Origin: Deltaproteobacteria bacterium
Lineage (GTDB): Bacteria > Desulfobacterota > GWC2-55-46 > DRQE01
DNA: 8,080 nucleotides
Assembly: GCA_030631875.1 (NCBI GenBank)
Contig: DAOVKH010000070.1
Coordinates: 1 to 8,080, forward strand
Direction: 5' to 3'
A model generated the notes under the pieces. It was not told the DNA's origin and searched no databases. It saw only the letters and a list, made by a program, of their open reading frames with translations. Positions within the stretch are counted from its first letter, which is position 1, and each line of letters starts with the position of its first letter. Shown here one piece after another: positions 1 to 5,359 of this stretch. Made by a program: the position numbers and the translations under genes.

Positions 1-7
1 AAGGAGG
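1..7 (+). promoter_or_regulatory. Shine-Dalgarno site of rpsF
   Basis: The first seven bases read AAGGAGG, a full match to the anti-Shine-Dalgarno consensus, placed 7 nt before the ATG at 15. This fixes the rpsF start. The promoter and any S6:S18-binding leader RNA would lie to the left of the window and cannot be assessed. Confidence 0.9.
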
Positions 8-14
8 AATAAGT

Positions 15-410
15 ATGTCAGAGCAATACCCAGAGCAACACTATGAAACTGTCTGTATCATCCACCCCGATACAGATGAAGCCACGGTAAAGGAGATTAT
101 CTCCAAGACATCTTCTGCTATAGAAGCTACCGCCGGCAAAGATCTCGATGTCGATGAATGGGGCAGGAAGCGTCTTGCCTATCCAATCCAAAAGAAAAAT
201 GAAGGCTACTACGTGCTATTTACCTACACTGCTTCGGCCAAAACACCGGCCGAGGTCGATCGTGCGTTAAGGTTCCGCGAAGATATAATGCGCTACCAGA
301 CGGTCAAGATAGACGAGAGGGTAAAGAAGGCCGAGGTTAAGCCAGCGGAAGTAACGCCTGAAGTAAAGACCGAAACGGCAACTGCTACTGAAGATAAGGG
401 AGGAGCATAA
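15..410 (+). CDS. rpsF: 30S ribosomal protein S6
   Basis: S6 is a small-subunit protein that binds the central domain of 16S rRNA as a heterodimer with S18, encoded next door. The 131-residue product has the S6 ferredoxin-like fold pattern: a first strand YETVCIIHP (10-18), a central block with WGRKRLAYPIQKKNEGYYVLF (49-69) and RALRFREDIMRYQTVKI (83-99). These are clear family signatures. From about residue 101 to the end there is a low-complexity tail of Lys, Glu, Val, Thr and Ala, beyond the usual fold end. E. coli S6 also has a charged C-terminal tail, so a tail as such is not unprecedented. The start at 15 is set by a perfect Shine-Dalgarno. The stop is one base before the rpsR start, so the two are probably translationally coupled, fitting their 1:1 complex. 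Confidence 0.97.
   Translation: MSEQYPEQHYETVCIIHPDTDEATVKEIISKTSSAIEATAGKDLDVDEWGRKRLAYPIQKKNEGYYVLFTYTASAKTPAEVDRALRFREDIMRYQTVKIDERVKKAEVKPAEVTPEVKTETATATEDKGGA
398..404 (+). promoter_or_regulatory. Shine-Dalgarno site of rpsR inside rpsF
   Basis: GGGAGGA lies 7 nt before the rpsR ATG at 412 and falls wholly within the last sense codons of rpsF (AAG GGA GGA GCA, encoding KGGA). The ribosome-binding site therefore shapes the last residues of S6, and ribosomes finishing rpsF stand over the rpsR start, as expected for coupled translation. Confidence 0.85.
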
Positions 411-411
411 A

Positions 412-822
412 ATGTCAGATATAAAGACACCCACAACAACCAGCGCGCCTTCTACTCAGAGTACTACTACAACAACGACAACAAGGCCGTCAACGAGCAG
501 GCCTCCGGCAAGACCGGGTGGCAGACCTACGGGCGGTAGACCAGGCGGCAGGCCCGGCGGCAGACCCGGCGGTCGTCCAGGCGGAAGAAGAAACTTCAGA
601 CCATACAGCAAGAAGGTATGTCGCTTCTGTAAGAAGGGTGGCGTAAAGGTAGATTATAAAGACGCTAAGGGCTTAAGGCCGTTCCTTACCGAACGTGGCA
701 AGATACTTCCGCGCAGGATGAGCGGTAATTGCGCCAAGCACCAGCGTAAGGTCAACACAGCGATTAAGCGTGCCAGAATTCTGGCGATAATACCATATAC
801 AGCTCTTGCGCTAGATAGATAA
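412..822 (+). CDS. rpsR: 30S ribosomal protein S18, zinc-type, with long basic N-terminal extension
   Basis: S18 pairs with S6 on the 30S platform. The S18 domain occupies about residues 61-136 and is unmistakable: VDYKD (80-84), LTERGKILPRR (92-102), KHQRKVNTAIKRARILAIIPY (109-129). It carries CRFC (70-73) and C107-A-K-H110, the four-ligand pattern of zinc-binding (C+) S18 forms rather than the zinc-free form of E. coli. The protein has 136 residues where S18 usually has about 75-95. The excess is N-terminal: a Thr/Ser/Pro-rich stretch (6-33), then repeated Arg-Pro-Gly-Gly units (34-58). The start is supported by a good Shine-Dalgarno 7 nt upstream and by near-contact with the rpsF stop. I see no alternative in-frame start with a comparable site nearer the core, so the extension is probably real. 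Confidence 0.95.
   Translation: MSDIKTPTTTSAPSTQSTTTTTTTRPSTSRPPARPGGRPTGGRPGGRPGGRPGGRPGGRRNFRPYSKKVCRFCKKGGVKVDYKDAKGLRPFLTERGKILPRRMSGNCAKHQRKVNTAIKRARILAIIPYTALALDR
511..585 (+). repeat. Tandem 12-bp coding repeat (Arg-Pro-Gly-Gly) in rpsR
   Basis: Residues 34-58 of S18 are six consecutive RPGG-type units, one of them with an inserted Thr (RPTGG). At DNA level the units are 12 bp (15 bp for the Thr unit) and differ at third positions and Arg codons (AGA, AGG, CGT), so they are diverged and not a fresh slippage product. Such GC-rich in-frame arrays can vary in copy number between strains without breaking the frame. Confidence 0.85.
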
Positions 823-844
823 AGCGTCAAGTCGACTAATAATT

Positions 845-850
845 AGGGAG
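845..850 (+). promoter_or_regulatory. Shine-Dalgarno site of rplI
   Basis: AGGGAG lies 7 nt before the rplI ATG at 858, in the 35-bp gap after rpsR. The gap holds no hairpin with a T-tract, so transcription probably continues from rpsR into rplI. Confidence 0.8.
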
Positions 851-857
851 TTTTATT

Positions 858-1433
858 ATGAAGATAATACTTAGAGATAACTTAGATAACCTTGGTATAC
901 TCGGCGAGGTTGTAACGGTCGCTCCGGGATACGCAAGAAATTACCTGATACCCAGAGGGCTTGCCGTAGTGGCGACCAAAGGGAATCTGAATCAGTTCGA
1001 AGCGGAGAAAGAGACCTGGCTCAAGAAGGCCGCTCTGCTCAAGGCCGATAAAGAGACGATTAAGAAGGCACTTGAGGGTGTGGATCTGAGCTTCACGAGG
1101 AAGTCGGGCGAAGAGGGTAAACTCTTCGGCTCGGTTACATCGATGGACATAGAGGCCGCCCTGAAGGAGAAGGGTTTTGAGATATTAAAGAAGCACATTA
1201 TAATCGGCGAGCAGTTAAAGAGTGTCGGTAACTTCACAGTCAACGTGAAGCTCCACCACGAGGTATCTGCCGAGATAAAGATAGAGATAATCGGCGATAA
1301 GGTAGTGGAAGAGGTTGTAGAGACAGCCGCACCATCCGAGGAAGAGACTTCGACTGAGGAAGAAACCTCTACAGAAGAGACATCCGAAGAGACCGCTGAA
1401 GAAGCTACAGAGACGGAAGAAGAGACAAGTTAA
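858..1433 (+). CDS. rplI: 50S ribosomal protein L9 with acidic C-terminal tail
   Basis: L9 binds domain V of 23S rRNA near the L1 stalk and helps maintain reading frame. The N-terminal domain is canonical: MKIILRDNLDNLGILGEVVTV (1-21) and GYARNYLIPRGLAVVAT (24-40). A long connecting helix (about 43-75) leads to the C-terminal domain, with KLFGSVTSMDI (88-98) and a final strand region near VKLHHEVSAEIKIEII (130-145). The usual L9 ends at about 148-150 residues; this one has 191. The extra residues 151-191 consist mostly of Glu, Thr, Ser and Ala, with 19 Glu and no Lys or Arg, and are probably disordered. The start is set by an AGGGAG site 7 nt upstream. Ile is encoded by ATA at 10 of 14 positions and all four Arg codons are AGA or AGG, which is unusual for a highly expressed gene in most bacteria. 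Confidence 0.96.
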   Translation: MKIILRDNLDNLGILGEVVTVAPGYARNYLIPRGLAVVATKGNLNQFEAEKETWLKKAALLKADKETIKKALEGVDLSFTRKSGEEGKLFGSVTSMDIEAALKEKGFEILKKHIIIGEQLKSVGNFTVNVKLHHEVSAEIKIEIIGDKVVEEVVETAAPSEEETSTEEETSTEETSEETAEEATETEEETS

Positions 1434-1466
1434 AATCCCACAAAAGAATATATAAGATAATCCACC
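1434..1466 (+). other. rplI-dnaB spacer without Shine-Dalgarno
   Basis: This 33-bp AT-rich spacer has no purine-rich ribosome-binding site at the normal distance from the dnaB ATG. It contains TATATAAGATA (1449-1459), the exact reverse complement of an 11-bp stretch in the dnaB-priA spacer (2904-2914). The TATAAG/GATAAT bases could pass for a -10 element, but no convincing -35 is seen. There is no terminator-like hairpin. Confidence 0.4.
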
Positions 1467-2885
1467 ATGGCCGTAGGCGTTAAAAATAGAGGGGAGGGCG
1501 CATCACTAAGGGTTCCTCCCCATAACCTTGAGGCCGAGCAGGCCGTCCTTGGTGGAATCCTCCTTGAGAAAGATTCCATAAATAAAGTCCTTGAAATCCT
1601 GAGCCACGACGGCAGTGATTTCTATAACGGTGTCAATGGCGAGATATTAAAGGCCATGATATCGCTCTTCGAGAAGAACACCCCTATAGACGTAGTAACC
1701 CTAACAGATATTTTTAAAGAAACCAAAGTGCTCGATTCTGTCGGCGGTTTGCCCTATATAATCGAGGTTGTAGAGCGCACGCCAACGGCCGCCAATATAG
1801 GCTACTATGCTAAGATTGTAAGGGAGAAGGCTCTTCTTAGGAATCTAATACGTGCCGGTACCGAGATAGTTACGCGTGGTTATCAGGCCGGTGATGCTGT
1901 AGAGGACTTTATAGACGAGGCCGAGCGGATAATATTTCAGGTCGCTCAGGAGCGCACGAAGAAGTCTTACTACGCGCTTAAGGATCTGATCAAAGATGCC
2001 TTTGAGGCCGTTGAAAAGTTATACGAGCAAAAGACACACCTAACGGGCGTACCCACGGGCTTTAAGGATTTGGATAAATTAACAGGAGGTTTTCAGGACT
2101 CCGATCTTATAATAATCGCCGGACGACCGAGTATGGGTAAGACGGCCTTTGCCCTGAACATCGCCGAATATGCCGCAATAGAGGCAAAGATGCCTGTTGC
2201 GGTATTCTCACTTGAGATGAGCAAAGAGCAGTTAACACAACGTATGCTCGCCTCGCGCGCAAGGGTCGACTTGCAGAAGCTTCGTCAAGGACACCTTGCT
2301 GACGAGGATTGGGGACACCTCACCAATGCCGTTGGCATACTTTATGAAGCACCAATATATATAGACGACACTCCGGCTCAGAGTGTTCTGGAGCTGAGGG
2401 CAAAGGCTCGCAGGTGGAAGGACGAGCTTGGCATTAAGATGATAGTCATAGATTACTTACAGCTCATGCGCGGAAGGTCTCGTTCAGAGAGCCGTGAGCA
2501 GGAGATATCCGATATATCAAGGTCGCTTAAGGCTCTGGCAAAGGAGTTGCATATTCCGGTCGTGGCACTATCTCAGCTCTCGCGTCGCACTGAACAGCGC
2601 GAGGGAAACCGCCCGCAATTATCCGACCTTCGTGAGTCGGGTGCTATAGAGCAGGATGCCGACGTCGTAATGTTCGTCTACAGAGAGAGTGTTTATAAGG
2701 ACTGCGAGTGCCCGAAGGAAGAGGTCTGCACCTGCGGCATGAGGCGTTCGGCGGAGCTACTCATACGCAAGCAACGTAACGGCCCTATCGGCGATGTTCA
2801 TCTGACATTCATGCACGAGCTTGCCCGCTTTGAGGATCAAGTCCAGGTAGATTACGGCGATATCCAGGGCGAGTGGGTCGAGTAA
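1467..2885 (+). CDS. dnaB: Replicative DNA helicase DnaB
   Basis: DnaB is the hexameric helicase that unwinds DNA ahead of the replication fork and recruits primase. The 472-residue length is normal. The N-terminal domain starts at LRVPPHNLEAEQAVLGGIL (14-32) and includes ERTPTAANIGYYA (103-115). The linker leads to TGVPTGFKDLDKLTGGF (193-209) and the RecA-like core: Walker A GRPSMGKT (219-226), FSLEMS (247-252), Walker B MIVIDYLQLM (325-334), VVALSQLSR (365-373), and LSDLRESGAIEQDAD (385-399) with the arginine-finger region KQRNGP (435-440). An unusual insert with Cys at 413, 415, 421 and 423 (C-x-C-x5-C-x-C) sits between the YRE strand and that loop. No intein interrupts the P-loop. The ATG at 1467 is chosen because the conserved N-terminus begins shortly after it and no other start lies close by, although it has no Shine-Dalgarno. 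Confidence 0.97.
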   Translation: MAVGVKNRGEGASLRVPPHNLEAEQAVLGGILLEKDSINKVLEILSHDGSDFYNGVNGEILKAMISLFEKNTPIDVVTLTDIFKETKVLDSVGGLPYIIEVVERTPTAANIGYYAKIVREKALLRNLIRAGTEIVTRGYQAGDAVEDFIDEAERIIFQVAQERTKKSYYALKDLIKDAFEAVEKLYEQKTHLTGVPTGFKDLDKLTGGFQDSDLIIIAGRPSMGKTAFALNIAEYAAIEAKMPVAVFSLEMSKEQLTQRMLASRARVDLQKLRQGHLADEDWGHLTNAVGILYEAPIYIDDTPAQSVLELRAKARRWKDELGIKMIVIDYLQLMRGRSRSESREQEISDISRSLKALAKELHIPVVALSQLSRRTEQREGNRPQLSDLRESGAIEQDADVVMFVYRESVYKDCECPKEEVCTCGMRRSAELLIRKQRNGPIGDVHLTFMHELARFEDQVQVDYGDIQGEWVE

Positions 2886-2927
2886 GTAGCCCGTAAAGTT
2901 TCCTATCTTATATAACCGGCAATCCAT
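2886..2927 (+). other. dnaB-priA spacer without Shine-Dalgarno
   Basis: This 42-bp spacer lacks a purine-rich ribosome-binding site for the GTG start at 2928. It contains TATCTTATATA (2904-2914), the inverted copy of the element before dnaB. AATCCA shortly precedes both starts: AATCCACC directly before the dnaB ATG, AATCCAT directly before the priA GTG. No terminator hairpin is visible, so priA is probably read through from dnaB. Confidence 0.4.
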
Positions 2928-5348
2928 GTGAATAAAAAGTATGCAGAGGTTTACGTAAACTTACCGGTAGAGGGCGGCCCCTTTACCTACCTTATCCCAG
3001 ACCATCTCACGGGCGACGTAGAGGTTGGAAGGCGTGTGCTCGTCCCATTCGGGCGTCGTACGGTTACAGGCTACGTCTCGGCTCTAAGCAGTAGTAGTGA
3101 CTTGGAGAAGGTGCGCTCTATCACCGACCTGCTCGACACCAAGCCTCTATTCGACGCGGTAAGGCTTAAGTTTTACCTGTGGCTTAGCACTTACTATATG
3201 GTCTCTCCCGGAACAGCACTTTCACTTACCCATCCCGCAGCGATAAATCAAAAGAGTCAAAGACACCTTGCGTTGACCGAGGCAGGAACCCTTGAGCTTA
3301 AAGGTAAAGATAAAGAGAGCGAACTCTTAAGAGCCGTAGGCGATAAGGGCATAACGATGTCGGCTCTTATAAAGAAGTTTAAGGGTAAGGCCGTCTACGG
3401 CCTCGTCGAAAGGCTAAAAGAGGACGGCCTATTGACCGAAGAGGTGCGCATAGGCAAGCAACTCAAAGAAAAGACTGAGAAGGTCGTTGCTCTTAAAGGC
3501 GTAGAGAATAAGTTAGAAGTAATGGAGGCCCTTAAGCGCTCTCCCGCGCAGAGGAGGCTATACGAATACCTTAGAGGGAGAGGCGAGCTTAGTCTTAAAG
3601 AGCTTAGAGGTATTAGAGAGCTTAGCGGTCTTGACGGAGCAGTAAGAAAGCTCGAAGAGAGGGGCTTCCTAAGTATAAATAAACGCACCATTAGGCGCGA
3701 CCCATCGGCAGGCGTTGTGCCAAGGTTAATGGAGCACACCCCGAACGTCGAGCAACGTAAGGCTATAGACTCCATAACAAAGTCCATAGGCAGTGGGTAC
3801 TCGCCGTTCTTACTCTTTGGTGTTACCGGAAGCGGAAAGACACTAGTCTATATCCGTGCCATAGAAGATGCTCTAAAGAAAGGACGCCGTGCAATGCTCT
3901 TGGTCCCTGAGATAGCTTTGACGCACAGGATGGCGGCCTATTTATTGGAGCACTTTAAGGGGCGTGTGGCAGTACTTCACAGCGCGCTATCGGACGGCGA
4001 ACGCTCCGATGAGTGGCGGCGTATCTTAGAGGGTAAGGTCGACGTAGTCGTTGGCGCTCGCTCGGCGTTATTTTCACCTATAAAGAACCTTGGCCTAATT
4101 ATAGTAGACGAAGAGCATGACAGTTCTTATAGCCAAGACGAAGGGATTAGGTATAACGCGCGCGACGCGGCCTTGATGCTCGCCAATATGCTCGGCATTA
4201 CCATAGTGCTCGGTACGGCGACCCCGGCCCTGGAGACATTCCATAACGTGAAGCTTGGGCGTATAGCGTTACTTAAGATGGAAGAGCGCGTCGGTGGTGC
4301 TACAATGCCTGAGGTAGAGTTGTTGGATATGAGGCGCAATAAAGGTGTCGTCATATCCGAGAGGCTCGCCTCTTTGATGGAGATAACTATCTCAGATGGT
4401 GGTCAGGTGCTTTTGTTTTTGAATAGGCGTGGCTACTCAAGTTTTATTATATGCAGGAGTTGCGGCGAGGCCGTTAAGTGCGTGAACTGCGACCTGACGC
4501 TCACCATGCACAAGAGAGCCGGAAGGCTCAAGTGCCACTACTGCGACTTTGAATTATCAATACCGGACGAATGCTCTGAGTGCGGAGCATTAGATATGGT
4601 AGATCCGGGTATAGGCACAGAGAAGGTCGAAGAGGAGGTGCGAGTACTTCTTCCGAAGGCGCGTGTCGCGCGCCTCGATAGAGACAGCACTCGTAAGAAG
4701 GGCACTCTCGCCAAGGTCATAGAGGCCGTCGAGGTAGGGGATGTTGACGTATTAATCGGTACTCAGATGGTAACCAAGGGCCACCACTTTCCGTCGATGC
4801 GGCTCGTGGGTGTGATATCCGGCGATACCTCGTTGAATATGCCTGACTTTAGAAGCAGTGAACGCACCTTTCAGCTAATAGCGCAGGCCTCCGGGCGTGC
4901 CGGCAGGAGTGGCTCTGCCGAGGCCGCTAAGTCGCGCGTAGTTGTGCAAACGTTCAACCCCGAGCATTTTTGTCTAACCCGTGCGGCTAAGTATGACTAC
5001 GAAGGTTTCTTCGATGAAGAGATGGCGATACGCAAAGAGGTCGGTTATCCGCCCGTCATAAGGCTCGCCTCCATACGCATAGAATCGATTAATGACAACC
5101 TTGCCTTCAGGGCGGCAGAGGCGTTAAGGAAGGTAGTGCCGACAGATACGAAAGGCCTTAGCGTCCTTGGTCCGGCTCCGGCCCTGGTGGCGCGCCTTCG
5201 TGGTAAGTACAGGTATCAAATACTCGTAAAGGCCACCGACGTGAAAGTCCTTCATCGAACTCTCTTCACTCTACGGCATTTCTTTAATGGGGGTAACTTT
5301 ACGAAGGTATCTATGAGAATCGATGTGGACCCTGCGTCGACCCTCTAA
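2928..5348 (+). CDS. priA: Primosomal protein N' (replication restart helicase PriA)
   Basis: PriA recognises stalled forks and D-loops, unwinds the lagging arm 3' to 5', and reloads DnaB, whose gene is directly upstream. The 806 residues show the whole family layout. The N-terminal DNA-binding domain runs from YAEVYVNLPVEGGPFTYLIP (5-24). A winged-helix-like region (about 115-250) follows. Helicase lobe 1 has Walker A GVTGSGKT (298-305), DEEH (394-397) and GTATP (429-433). The zinc-binding domain has eight Cys (509, 512, 518, 521, 536, 539, 549, 552), enough for two zinc ions. Lobe 2 has GTQMVTKGHHFP (611-622) and QASGRAGR (653-660), and a C-terminal domain closes the protein. All key motifs are intact. 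The GTG start at 2928 fits the family N-terminus; the ATG two bases earlier runs straight into TGA. No Shine-Dalgarno is visible. Confidence 0.96.
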   Translation: MNKKYAEVYVNLPVEGGPFTYLIPDHLTGDVEVGRRVLVPFGRRTVTGYVSALSSSSDLEKVRSITDLLDTKPLFDAVRLKFYLWLSTYYMVSPGTALSLTHPAAINQKSQRHLALTEAGTLELKGKDKESELLRAVGDKGITMSALIKKFKGKAVYGLVERLKEDGLLTEEVRIGKQLKEKTEKVVALKGVENKLEVMEALKRSPAQRRLYEYLRGRGELSLKELRGIRELSGLDGAVRKLEERGFLSINKRTIRRDPSAGVVPRLMEHTPNVEQRKAIDSITKSIGSGYSPFLLFGVTGSGKTLVYIRAIEDALKKGRRAMLLVPEIALTHRMAAYLLEHFKGRVAVLHSALSDGERSDEWRRILEGKVDVVVGARSALFSPIKNLGLIIVDEEHDSSYSQDEGIRYNARDAALMLANMLGITIVLGTATPALETFHNVKLGRIALLKMEERVGGATMPEVELLDMRRNKGVVISERLASLMEITISDGGQVLLFLNRRGYSSFIICRSCGEAVKCVNCDLTLTMHKRAGRLKCHYCDFELSIPDECSECGALDMVDPGIGTEKVEEEVRVLLPKARVARLDRDSTRKKGTLAKVIEAVEVGDVDVLIGTQMVTKGHHFPSMRLVGVISGDTSLNMPDFRSSERTFQLIAQASGRAGRSGSAEAAKSRVVVQTFNPEHFCLTRAAKYDYEGFFDEEMAIRKEVGYPPVIRLASIRIESINDNLAFRAAEALRKVVPTDTKGLSVLGPAPALVARLRGKYRYQILVKATDVKVLHRTLFTLRHFFNGGNFTKVSMRIDVDPASTL

Positions 5349-5359
5349 CGATAAAGAAT

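Noticed and set aside
511..585. Short tandem repeat considered as a CRISPR or intergenic satellite
   Set aside because: The 12-bp units are in frame in rpsR, encode RPGG, and have no spacers.
836..846. Palindrome-like CTAATAATTAG before rplI as an operator or terminator
   Set aside because: It is short, AT-only in the core, lacks a loop and a following T-tract, and lies in a spacer probably read through by the operon mRNA.
992..1243. 83-codon open frame antisense to rplI
   Set aside because: It overlaps conserved L9 coding sequence, matches nothing I recognise and is a by-product of codon bias on the other strand.
2115..2150. Possible intein at the DnaB P-loop, a common insertion site
   Set aside because: The Walker A motif is continuous and the protein has ordinary length.
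3395..3787. 130-codon open frame antisense to priA
   Set aside because: It lies opposite an intact, motif-rich part of priA, has no recognisable domain and no ribosome-binding site, and its Ser/Leu-rich makeup is what the complement of Lys/Glu/Arg-rich codons gives.
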